Below are positions 15,178 through 21,750 of a DNA stretch of 21,860 nt, one piece after another. The notes under the pieces are model-generated. The model was not told the DNA's origin and ran no database searches. It was given only the letters and a program-made list of their open reading frames with translations. The translations under genes were made by a program, and so were the position numbers. Position 1 is the stretch's first letter. The number at the start of each line of letters is the position of its first letter. The stretch spans positions 1-21,860 of the forward strand of contig JANNRP010000021.1 in the NCBI GenBank assembly GCA_031401535.1, in the 5' to 3' direction. The DNA comes from JAKFWF01 sp031401535. Lineage in GTDB: Bacteria > Pseudomonadota > Alphaproteobacteria > Rhizobiales > Hyphomicrobiaceae.

Positions 15178-15547
15178 TCAGGATTTTCATCTTGAGTAGC
15201 CATGGCGCGTAGGCGGTCAAGGCTTGGCCCATGCCCCATAGCATCAGACCTAGAATGATCAAGGCAGGTACGGCCGCGAATACGGCCTTGATGAAGAATG
15301 CTACCAACCGCATGAATGGCACGTCGATGTGTGTGACGACGCCTGACGGACGTTCGATGCCGTAGTCATGCGCTTCGGGCGCAAAGGCTGCCATCGCCGG
15401 TTCGGGCGCGTAGGCTTGCTCGGCGGCGTTCGCGCGTTCCCGGACCTCCCGATCACGTGCATCCCGTTGGGCATCGCGTTCCCGCCGGAAGGTCCGCGGA
15501 AGATCGTCGGGCCCGCCGTCAGCCGCAGAAATATGAATATCTGTCAT
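15161..15547 (-). CDS. Small single-pass membrane protein, function unknown
   Basis: Unrecognised protein of 128 residues. It begins with an acidic stretch (about 1-16), then a highly charged Arg/Asp/Glu segment likely to form a helix (about 17-43, RRERDAQRDARDREVRERAN), an Ala/Pro-rich linker (about 44-62), and one strong TM helix (about 81-107, FFIKAVFAAVPALIILGLMLWGMG), ending in a short tail with LKMKILITFPN. This resembles small alphaproteobacterial inner-membrane proteins of unknown role. The ATG at 15547 is supported by GGAG 8 bases before it; a TTG at 15601 would add 18 residues without SD support. The 3' end overlaps the convergent FkbM gene by 17 bases, and the gene is divergent from apt across about 130 bases. 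The coding call rests on the SD, the ordered composition and the TM helix. Confidence 0.75.
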   Translation of the reverse strand: MTDIHISAADGGPDDLPRTFRRERDAQRDARDREVRERANAAEQAYAPEPAMAAFAPEAHDYGIERPSGVVTHIDVPFMRLVAFFIKAVFAAVPALIILGLMLWGMGQALTAYAPWLLKMKILITFPN

Positions 15548-15680
15548 CGATGAAACTCCGCATGAGCTGGCCCACGAGTGATTCGCTCGCTTCAGCTCCA
15601 ATGCCTTCTACCGTTCCACGATTATTATTGCTATTTTGTGCCGCGAATTTGGCGGTGAAACAATTGAAGGGATAAGGCCT

Positions 15681-16211
15681 GTGGACGAGATTAAGCGCCT
15701 GATCAGGACGATTCCCGACTATCCCAAGCCAGGCATCATGTTTCGCGACGTCACCACGCTGATGCGCGACGCGGCAGGCTTCCGATCGGCGATCGCGGCT
15801 ATGATGGCGCCATTCAACGCCGAGAGGATCGATGCGGTGGCTGGCATCGAGGCGCGCGGTTTCATCTTTGGTGGCGCGGTGGCGGACAGACTAGGCTGCG
15901 GCTTTGTGCCGATCCGCAAGAAAGGCAAATTGCCCTGGACCGCAATCGGCCAACAGTACACCCTTGAATACGGCGTCGATACCATTGAGGTGCATTTGGA
16001 CGCAATCCAGAAGGGCCAGCGTATTTTGATCGTCGATGATCTGATTGCAACTGGCGGTACGGCGGAGGCAGCCGTCAAGCTGATCACGCGGGTTGGCGGC
16101 GTCATTGCCGGCGCGACCTTCGTCGTCGACCTGCCTGAGCTCGGCGGCATGAAGCTGCTCGGAAAACATGACGTCGTCTGTCACGCGCTTGTCGCGTTCG
16201 ATGGTCACTAA
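15681..16211 (+). CDS. apt: Adenine phosphoribosyltransferase
   Basis: Converts adenine and PRPP to AMP plus pyrophosphate; cytoplasmic purine salvage. The protein is 176 residues, the normal family length. It has the N-terminal LIRTIPDYPKPGIMFRDVTTLM (hood region), VAGIEARGFIFGGAVADRLG (adenine/PRPP-binding), VPIRKKGKLPW with the flexible loop after it, and the PRPP motif RILIVDDLIATGGTAEAA (about 114-131). The GTG at 15681 is chosen because it aligns with family starts (VDEIKRLIRTIPD) and has GAAGGGA 8 bases upstream; a further GTG at 15636 would add 15 unlike residues. The zinc-ribbon gene begins 3 bases after its stop and mtnA follows, so adenine released from methylthioadenosine is probably one source of its substrate. 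Confidence 0.96.
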   Translation: MDEIKRLIRTIPDYPKPGIMFRDVTTLMRDAAGFRSAIAAMMAPFNAERIDAVAGIEARGFIFGGAVADRLGCGFVPIRKKGKLPWTAIGQQYTLEYGVDTIEVHLDAIQKGQRILIVDDLIATGGTAEAAVKLITRVGGVIAGATFVVDLPELGGMKLLGKHDVVCHALVAFDGH

Positions 16212-16214
16212 TCC

Positions 16215-16457
16215 GTGTCGGTTTCGCAGAAAAAATTGCCACACGACAAAGTTATGGCAACTGTAGCGGCGGTCACGGCCTGGCAATCTGCCCCTGATGA
16301 GCCGGTCGCTTGCCCGGTTTGTGGTGCTGCAACCCTGAGTGTTATCGATCGGTCGGCGCGGCCCTACACCGCATGGTTCGCTGTGACGTGCAAAGGGTGC
16401 GGGCTCGATGACGTGCTGACCTATCCGATGGGCGGCACCGGCAACAGCTGGAGTTGA
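16215..16457 (+). CDS. Small zinc-ribbon protein between apt and mtnA, function unknown
   Basis: Protein of 80 residues with two CxxC pairs: CPVCG (Cys33, Cys36) and CKGCG (Cys59, Cys62), 22 residues apart, which together make a plausible zinc ribbon. Between and after them are aromatic-rich strands (RPYTAWFAVTCKGCGLDDVLTYPM). The first 25 residues are less ordered. No DNA-binding helix or enzyme motif is visible. The GTG at 16215 lies 3 bases after the apt stop; an ATG at 16254 would give a 67-residue protein that keeps all four Cys. mtnA begins 6 bases after its stop. Such tight packing suggests translation with apt and mtnA and a link to methylthioadenosine salvage, but no function is known to me. 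I do not recognise a named family beyond a general CPxCG zinc ribbon. Confidence 0.8.
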   Translation: MSVSQKKLPHDKVMATVAAVTAWQSAPDEPVACPVCGAATLSVIDRSARPYTAWFAVTCKGCGLDDVLTYPMGGTGNSWS

Positions 16458-16463
16458 GCAGAC

Positions 16464-17555
16464 GTGAAAATCAACGGCCAGCATTATCGCACGATCCGGC
16501 TCAAGCCGGACGGCTGGTCGGTCGAGATTATCGACCAGACCGTGCTGCCGCATCGGTTTGCAACGATTAGTCTAACCACAGGCGAGGCGGCGGCCCACGC
16601 CATCAAGTCGATGCAGGTGCGCGGTGCGCCGTTGATCGGGGCGACGGCTGCGTATGGGCTGTGCCTGGCGTTGCGCGATGATCCATCCGACGCGAACCTC
16701 GCCCGTGCGATTGCCGATCTGGCTAAACAGCGGCCGACCGCTGTCAACCTGCGCTGGGCGCTCGAGCAGATGCGACAAACGCTTGCGCCATTGGCTCCGG
16801 CCATGCGCGTCGCCGCTGCCTATGCCCAAGCGGCCCGACTGTGCGACGAGGACGTTGAAACCTGTCGCAGCATCGGTGGACATGGCCTCGGTCTGATCCG
16901 CGAGATCGCCTCAAAGAAGAAGTCAGGCGCACCAGTGAATATCCTGACGCACTGCAATGCCGGTTGGCTTGCCTGCGTCGACTGGGGCACCGCCACCGCG
17001 CCGATCTATCAGGCGCACAATGCCGGCATTCCAGTGCATGTCTGGGTCGATGAAACCCGGCCGCGCAACCAAGGCGCGTCGCTGACGGCGTTCGAGCTTG
17101 GTGCTCACGGCGTGCCGCATACCATCATCGTCGACAATGCCGGCGGCCACTTCATGCAAAGGGGGCAGGTCGACGTGTGCATTGTCGGCACCGACCGGGT
17201 GACGGCGAACGGCGACGTTGCCAACAAGATCGGCACCTATCTCAAAGCGCTGGCCGCACGCGACAACGGCGTGCCGTTCTATGTGGCGCTGCCGCACTCC
17301 ACCATTGACTGGGCCCTCGACGACGGCTCAGCCATCGAGATCGAGGAACGATCGTTGGACGAGGTGTTGACCATGCCCGGCCGCTTGCCCGACGGTTCTG
17401 TTGTCACCGTCGACATTGCAGCACCTGGTTCGCCCGCCGCCAACCCGGCGTTCGATGTGACGCCCGCGCGGCTGGTCACGGGCCTGGTCACCGAGCGGGG
17501 CGTTATACCTGCGACCCGCGCTGGCCTCGCTGCACTTTATCCGGAGATGGTGTAG
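16464..17555 (+). CDS. mtnA: Methylthioribose-1-phosphate isomerase
   Basis: Isomerises 5-methylthioribose 1-phosphate to 5-methylthioribulose 1-phosphate in methionine salvage or MTA disposal. At 363 residues it has family length and the eIF2B-alpha-like fold. Signature parts: MQVRGAPLIGATAAYGLCLAL (50-70), NILTHCNAGWLACVDWGTA with catalytic Cys164, VDETRPRNQGASLTAFEL (195-212), and VCIVGTDRVTANGDVANKIGTY with catalytic Asp244; these correspond to Cys160 and Asp240 of Bacillus subtilis MtnA. The GTG at 16464 has GGAG about 10 bases upstream. The gene is 6 bases after the zinc-ribbon gene and the third of a tight run with apt. The MTA phosphorylase (mtnP) that would feed both enzymes, and the later steps, are not in the window. 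Related aldose-1-phosphate isomerases exist, but the match here is typical MtnA. Confidence 0.95.
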   Translation: MKINGQHYRTIRLKPDGWSVEIIDQTVLPHRFATISLTTGEAAAHAIKSMQVRGAPLIGATAAYGLCLALRDDPSDANLARAIADLAKQRPTAVNLRWALEQMRQTLAPLAPAMRVAAAYAQAARLCDEDVETCRSIGGHGLGLIREIASKKKSGAPVNILTHCNAGWLACVDWGTATAPIYQAHNAGIPVHVWVDETRPRNQGASLTAFELGAHGVPHTIIVDNAGGHFMQRGQVDVCIVGTDRVTANGDVANKIGTYLKALAARDNGVPFYVALPHSTIDWALDDGSAIEIEERSLDEVLTMPGRLPDGSVVTVDIAAPGSPAANPAFDVTPARLVTGLVTERGVIPATRAGLAALYPEMV

Positions 17556-17753
17556 CGGGCTGAACAGAAGTCTGAAGTACTCAATTGGTATTCGCCCATT
17601 ACTCACATGGCCTTTCGTCAGCTTTAGTGCCAGTTGCTTGCGGTGGAGTAGGATACAACCGGTTTTATCGGCGTTCCGGGAGGTTTTTGGATAGGGCGAT
17701 TGTCGCCCATTACGTTCCTATAGCCGTCCACCTATCGGCGCGTGCTGACTTAC
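17556..17753. other. Convergent intergenic region with small hairpin and 11-base direct repeat
   Basis: About 200 bases between the stops of mtnA and the NTF2-like gene, with no convincing gene. It holds a compact perfect hairpin GGGCGA-TTG-TCGCCC (17694-17708) and an 11-base direct repeat TCGCCCATTAC at 17592-17602 and 17703-17713, the second copy overlapping the hairpin. T-rich tracts (AGGTTTTTGG just before the hairpin) are present, but no classical stem plus T-run is seen. It may end transcription from either side. Confidence 0.35.
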
Positions 17754-18128
17754 TTACCCCGTCATCTCCGCCATGAATACCTTCTGAGCGATCTGCCAGC
17801 GGCCGTCGATCTTCAGCAGCGAGAGTTGATCGGTGAAGAAGCGCGGTGGGATCGCACATTTCAACTTCACGTAGGCCATCGTCGGGCCGACGAGGTCGAC
17901 CATCAACACGTGGTCGTGGCGCGGTGAACCCTTCTGTGAAGGGCGTGTGCGAACTGCCGCCAGCCATTTGTCACGCGGTGTAATGACGAGTTCACCACTG
18001 ACGATGCCAGTGAGTGCACTGGTTGGATGAAACACGCTGGCTAATTTGTCGGCGTCACTTTCGAACAGCCCATCGAGATAGATCTGAACCACGCTCTCGA
18101 TCGCTTTGATATCGGCATTGCTGGTCAT
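17754..18128 (-). CDS. NTF2-like / SnoaL-fold protein (lumazine-binding-like, Lumazine_bd_2 type)
   Basis: Small alpha+beta cone-fold protein of 124 residues with no signal peptide. It begins DIKAIESVVQIYLDGLFESDADKLASVFHP, typical of NTF2-like proteins, followed by ITPRDKWLAAVRTRPS, a strand-rich middle part with AYVKLKCAIPP, and FFTDQLSLLKIDGRWQIAQKVF at the end. The family binds small ligands or acts as an isomerase or dehydratase; the ligand is unknown. The ATG at 18128 has GGAG 9 bases before it. It lies 31 bases downstream of the aminotransferase gene on the same strand, so the two probably share an mRNA. The middle (HDHVLMVDLVG) contains His/Asp residues that could line a pocket, but no active site can be assigned. 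Confidence 0.88.
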   Translation of the reverse strand: MTSNADIKAIESVVQIYLDGLFESDADKLASVFHPTSALTGIVSGELVITPRDKWLAAVRTRPSQKGSPRHDHVLMVDLVGPTMAYVKLKCAIPPRFFTDQLSLLKIDGRWQIAQKVFMAEMTG

Positions 18129-18159
18129 GGGCCTAAGCTCCTGTGGCGGGTATGATGGA

Positions 18160-19029
18160 CTATATATCGTAGGGGCCGGAATGGGCGAATGCCCAGTAGG
18201 CGGCGCGCGCCTTATTGAAAAACGGACCGGGTTGTTTTTCGACCGTCTCGACGCGAGTCACAGGCATGACTTTCGAATAATTACCTGACGTGAAGACCTC
18301 ATCGGCGCCAATGAAGTCGTCGACCGACAATGATACCTCGCGCACGTCGACGCCATCCTGGCGCAGCAGACCGATGACGCGCTGGCGCGTGATGCCATTC
18401 AGGAACGCACCGGTTGGAACAGGCGTATAGACGATGCCTTCCTTCGCCATGAATATGTTGGCTGACCCTGTCTCCGCAACGTTGCCGAGCATGTCGCGAA
18501 CAAGGGCGTTGTTGAAGCCTCGACTTTGCGCCTCACGGATGGCGCGTGCGTTGTTGGGATAGAGCGCCCCGGTCTTTATGTCGGTCGGCATCGTCTCGAT
18601 CGTCGGGCGGCGAAAGGGCGAAACGGTGATCGCGGTGCCTTTTGGTTCGGGCATTTCTGCCTCGAACAGGCAGAGGCAGAAGCGCGTCGACGTGGGATCG
18701 GGGGTAATGCCGTCGACGCCCTCGGACTCGGCCCAATACATCGGCTTTACGTAAAGAGGCGTGCCGCGCTTGAACTTGGTAACACCTGAGCGCACCAGCG
18801 CGACGATCTCGGCTGGCTGCATCATGGCGTTCAGTCCCATTTTTGCGGCGGACTGATTGACGCGTGCGGCATGCCGGTCAATATCGGGCATGGTATTCTC
18901 AAATACGCGGGCACCGTCGAACACGGATGAGGCGAGCCAAGCGGCATGCGTGCGCGGCCCCATCATCGGCGGGTTGCCGTCTTGCCAAGTGCCGTCGAGA
19001 AACGTCCAGGTCTGCGAATACCAAGGCAT
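18160..19029 (-). CDS. ilvE: Branched-chain-amino-acid aminotransferase-like PLP enzyme (class IV)
   Basis: Fold-type IV aminotransferase of 289 residues, cytoplasmic; BCATs interconvert Leu/Ile/Val and their 2-oxo acids with glutamate. Features are SSVFDGARVFEN (34-45), DRHAARVNQSAAKMG (51-65), the PLP lysine Lys152 in MPTDIKTGALYPNNARA, Glu186 in VAETGSANIFMAKEG, and GITRQRVIGLL (212-222), followed by DEVFTSGNYSKVMPVTRVE near the end. Class IV also includes D-amino-acid aminotransferase and aminodeoxychorismate lyase, so the substrate is not certain and the symbol is tentative. The ATG at 19029 has GGAG 7 bases upstream; the frame extends 30 codons further to a non-ATG start without support. 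The NTF2-like gene follows after 31 bases. The gene is divergent from the secreted cyclase across 163 bases. Confidence 0.88.
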   Translation of the reverse strand: MPWYSQTWTFLDGTWQDGNPPMMGPRTHAAWLASSVFDGARVFENTMPDIDRHAARVNQSAAKMGLNAMMQPAEIVALVRSGVTKFKRGTPLYVKPMYWAESEGVDGITPDPTSTRFCLCLFEAEMPEPKGTAITVSPFRRPTIETMPTDIKTGALYPNNARAIREAQSRGFNNALVRDMLGNVAETGSANIFMAKEGIVYTPVPTGAFLNGITRQRVIGLLRQDGVDVREVSLSVDDFIGADEVFTSGNYSKVMPVTRVETVEKQPGPFFNKARAAYWAFAHSGPYDI

Positions 19030-19192
19030 CTGGTTACTCCTGTCTGTGCCTTCAGGAAACGGGCGATCGTCCGGCACTGCTCGCTCCATGCAGCTCAATT
19101 GCCATGCCGACGCCACCAAATCTGATCAGTATTCAAACTCCAGAGGCTGCCATAAGCTCAAACTGTTGCAACCAAAAAAACTGGAGGACGCC

Positions 19193-20152
19193 ATGACTAG
19201 GAAGCTTATCGCATTTGCTGCAGGCGCAGTAGCTGCAATGGCAGCAACGGCCCATGCACAAACACCGACTTGGTCGCCGCCGGCCGAGAAGGACCGATGC
19301 CCGTCAAAGTGGGGTGCCGGAGACGAGCGCGGCTCTGCTAATCATATCAAGCCGGCGTCCGTACTCAAAGCAGCCCAGATGATCAAAACCGGCGAAGTCA
19401 TCGAACTCGCACACGTTCTCAACGAAAAAATGCCATTCTTCGGGACGCGTCGGTTCGACGTGCACATCAAGCGTACTTTTTTGAACCAACCCTCCAATAA
19501 GCGCGGATCGAACGAAGAAATCGTCATTTCTGAGATTGGCCAAGTCGGCACGCAATTTGACGGTTTCGCGCATCAGAGTCACGAAGACAGCCTCTACAAC
19601 TGCTTTAAGATCAGTGAGATCGCTGGTCGCACAGGCTTTGCGAAGCTTGGCGTTCACAATGTCGGTACCATCATGAGCCGTGGCGTCATGCTGGATGTGG
19701 CGGGCTACAAAGGAGTGCCAATGCTGCCTGATACCTACGAGATCACTGTGGAAGATCTCGAGGGTACGCTGAAGAAACAGAATACGGCGTTGCAGCCGGG
19801 TGATGCGATCCTCATCAATACCGGATGGAGCAGCTTATGGGCGGTCGACAATGCGCGCTACGTCAAGAGTTGCCCCGGCATCGGCGTCAAGGCCGCGCAA
19901 TGGCTGATCGCGAAAGATCCAGTGTTGCTCGGGGCTGATAACTGGCCGGTGGAAGTATCGCCCAATCCAGATCCGACCATCTCGCTGCCCGTCCATCAGA
20001 TTGCGCTGGTGGTCAACGGCGTACATTTGCTCGAAAATCTAAAGCTCGGTGAACTGGTGTCGAAGCAGGTCTATGAGTTCGCATTCATGATGCAGCCGAT
20101 CAAACTGCAAGGCGGCACTGGATCGACGGTCGCTCCTGTCGCTATGCGATAA
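19193..20152 (+). CDS. Secreted cyclase-family (kynurenine formamidase-like) hydrolase with variant metal motif
   Basis: Exported protein of 319 residues from the cyclase family (PF04199), which includes kynurenine formamidase and isatin hydrolase. A signal peptide (hydrophobic about 4-19, cleavage likely after AHA at 22) is followed by the cyclase core: TGEVIELAHVLNEKMPFF (66-83), the motif GQVGTQFDGFAHQSHED (116-132), QPGDAILINTGWSSLW (201-216), GADNWPVEVSP (247-257), and PVHQIALVVNGVHLLENLKLGEL (266-288). The canonical HxGTHxDxPxH motif reads QxGTQxDGFAH here: two His are Gln, while Asp123 and His127 remain. The ATG at 19193 has a strong GGAGG 5 bases before it; the frame extends about 110 codons upstream into the divergent gene and is not used. 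The substrate is unknown. A hairpin follows the stop. Confidence 0.9.
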   Translation: MTRKLIAFAAGAVAAMAATAHAQTPTWSPPAEKDRCPSKWGAGDERGSANHIKPASVLKAAQMIKTGEVIELAHVLNEKMPFFGTRRFDVHIKRTFLNQPSNKRGSNEEIVISEIGQVGTQFDGFAHQSHEDSLYNCFKISEIAGRTGFAKLGVHNVGTIMSRGVMLDVAGYKGVPMLPDTYEITVEDLEGTLKKQNTALQPGDAILINTGWSSLWAVDNARYVKSCPGIGVKAAQWLIAKDPVLLGADNWPVEVSPNPDPTISLPVHQIALVVNGVHLLENLKLGELVSKQVYEFAFMMQPIKLQGGTGSTVAPVAMR

Positions 20153-20163
20153 AATACGCGCAA

Positions 20164-20192
20164 TGTCGCGCCGGGGTGATCCTGGCGCGACA
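20164..20192 (+). terminator. Strong stem-loop after the cyclase gene, possible terminator
   Basis: TGTCGCGCC (20164-20172) is perfectly complementary to GGCGCGACA (20184-20192). Inward pairing (one G-U and two G-C pairs) extends the stem to about 12 pairs with a 5-base loop. It begins 12 bases after the cyclase stop. There is no T-run directly after it (only GTTTG about ten bases on), so it is an imperfect Rho-independent terminator, or a 3' stabilising or attenuating hairpin before the peroxidase gene. Confidence 0.5.
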
Positions 20193-20239
20193 ACCCAGCG
20201 TTTGTATGCTTACCGTGGAACGTAATTGGATTTGTTTAG

Positions 20240-20809
20240 ATGCAGAAACTATTCGCGGCCCTGGCCTTCATACCAGCTCTTTTTGCTCCGGCTGAGGTAG
20301 CAGCAGCGGGCGCGCAGTCGGGCAACGCATCGGCCTTCACCTTCGAAGCGATCGACGGCAAGCCGATGCCGCTCTCAGTCTTCGAGGGGCGCGTGTTATT
20401 GATCGTCAATACGGCTTCGTTCTGCGGTTACACCAAACAGTACGAAGGCTTGCAGGCGCTGCACGAGAAATACGAGGCGCACGGGCTTGTCGTGATCGGT
20501 GTGCCCTCGAACGATTTCGGCGGGCAGGAGCCGAAAGCCGAAGCCGAGATCGAAGGTTTCTGCAAGGGCGCATTCGGTGTGACGTTTCCGCTGACAGCTA
20601 AACAGGTTGTGCAAGGCTCAGGGGCGCATCCGTTTTATACCGGGGCGCGGCAAACGCTCGGCGATGCAGGCCGCCCGCGTTGGAACTTTCACAAGTATCT
20701 CGTCGGCGCCGATGGCCAGCTTGTCTCGGCGTTCTCGACGCAGACTGAGCCAACGGCCCCACGCTTGATCTCAGCCATCGAAGCGGCGTTGGCGAAGGCT
20801 GGCCGATAG
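20240..20809 (+). CDS. Exported glutathione peroxidase family protein (2-Cys, thioredoxin-type)
   Basis: Peroxidase of 189 residues that reduces hydroperoxides. An N-terminal signal peptide (hydrophobic about 4-17, likely cleavage near AAA at 23) places it in the periplasm. The catalytic set is complete: Cys62 in VNTASFCGYTKQYEGL, Gln96 in NDFGGQEP, and Trp148/Asn149 in PRWNFHKYLV. Cys108 in EGFCKGAFGVTFPL lies where resolving Cys occur in thioredoxin-dependent bacterial GPx such as E. coli BtuE, so it probably uses thioredoxin-like donors rather than glutathione. There is no selenocysteine codon. The ATG at 20240 has only a weak SD (GGA 13 bases upstream). It follows the cyclase after 87 bases with a hairpin between, and precedes the TauE/SafE gene by 41 bases. 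Confidence 0.93.
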   Translation: MQKLFAALAFIPALFAPAEVAAAGAQSGNASAFTFEAIDGKPMPLSVFEGRVLLIVNTASFCGYTKQYEGLQALHEKYEAHGLVVIGVPSNDFGGQEPKAEAEIEGFCKGAFGVTFPLTAKQVVQGSGAHPFYTGARQTLGDAGRPRWNFHKYLVGADGQLVSAFSTQTEPTAPRLISAIEAALAKAGR

Positions 20810-20850
20810 GTTAGAAGCGTCTAGCGGTTGGGTCTGGGGAGCGCCGTTAC

Positions 20851-21690
20851 GTGGAAATTGGGGCAATGGCGGCGCAGTTTGGGCCGCTGCTGGTTGTGCT
20901 CGGTTTGGGCGGATTGGCGACCGGCTTTCTCGCGGGCCTATTCGGTATCGGTGGTGGCGGTATTCTGGTGCCGGTGCTTTACGAAGTGTTCGGCGCGTTG
21001 GGCGTCGATGCCACGATCCGGATGCACATGGCGGTTGGGACGTCGTTGGCGATCATCATTCCGACCTCGATGAAATCGTTTTCGGCACATCGCGCACGTG
21101 GTGGCGTAGACCTGAGCGTGATCAAAAGGCTGGCGGCGCCTGTCGTCGGCGGCGTGCTGATCGGCATTCTTATTGCCAAGTCCAGCCCAAGCGCCGTTCT
21201 CAAATGGATCTGGATTATATTTGCACTGGTGCTGTGCTCGAAGCTGTTCTTTGGTCGCGAGAGCTGGCGGCTCGGACCCGATATTCCAAAGAGCCGGCTG
21301 GTAGAACTTTATGCGGTGGCGGTCGGCTTCATATCGACCATGATGAGCATTGGTGGTGGGGCGTTCATCACGACACTGATGACGCTCTATGGCCGCACGA
21401 TACAGCAGGCGATCGGCACCTCGGCCGGTTTCGGACCCATTATCGCGATCCCGGGTATGCTCGGTTTCATGTGGGCCGGTTGGCAGGTGTCATCAGGCGG
21501 AGGGCTGCCTTTCGGCTCATTCGGTTTCGTAAATGTGATCGCGGTGGTGCTGGTCGCGCCGTTGAGCGTGTGGACCGCCCCGCTCGGCGCGCGCGTGGCC
21601 CATGGTGTTTCAAAGCGCACGCTTGAGATCGCGTTTGGCTGCTTCCTGCTGTTGGTCGCTTCGCGGTTTGCGCTGGCGTTGGTGTATTGA
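20851..21690 (+). CDS. Sulfite exporter TauE/SafE-family permease
   Basis: Inner-membrane protein of 279 residues with about eight TM helices in two repeats. The repeat signatures are FLAGLFGIGGGGILVPVLYE (about 26-45) and FISTMMSIGGGAFITTLMTLYG in the second half, the typical TauE/SafE glycine-rich motif. MHMAVGTSLAIIIPTS and QAIGTSAGFGPIIAIPG are the matching GTS-A segments of each half. Members export sulfite, sulfoacetate or related anions, but specificity is rarely known. The GTG at 20851 has GGGGAG about 9 bases before it; an ATG at 20866 is the alternative. It lies 41 bases after the peroxidase gene, so the two may form one unit. The last helix (IAFGCFLLLVASRFALALVY) reaches the C-terminus. 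Confidence 0.92.
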   Translation: MEIGAMAAQFGPLLVVLGLGGLATGFLAGLFGIGGGGILVPVLYEVFGALGVDATIRMHMAVGTSLAIIIPTSMKSFSAHRARGGVDLSVIKRLAAPVVGGVLIGILIAKSSPSAVLKWIWIIFALVLCSKLFFGRESWRLGPDIPKSRLVELYAVAVGFISTMMSIGGGAFITTLMTLYGRTIQQAIGTSAGFGPIIAIPGMLGFMWAGWQVSSGGGLPFGSFGFVNVIAVVLVAPLSVWTAPLGARVAHGVSKRTLEIAFGCFLLLVASRFALALVY

Positions 21691-21719
21691 ACGGACGTAG
21701 TTTGCTAAAAACATAGTGA

Positions 21720-21725
21720 TATGAT
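21720..21725 (+). promoter_or_regulatory. Candidate -10 box for the last gene
   Basis: TATGAT stands 25 bases before the ATG at 21751, with GTAGTT 17 bases upstream as a poor -35 match. The surrounding 60 bases are unusually A+T-rich for the window. A hairpin GGACA/TGTCC (21731-21735 and 21745-21749) follows, with the ribosome-binding site GGAG (21741-21744) in its loop region. Alphaproteobacterial promoters vary, so confidence is low. Confidence 0.25.
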
Positions 21726-21750
21726 GTTTTGGACAAGTATGGAGTGTCCC

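Noticed and set aside
18857..19192. Upstream extension of the cyclase frame
   Set aside because: It runs antisense into the aminotransferase gene; the ATG at 19193 has GGAGG and begins a signal peptide.
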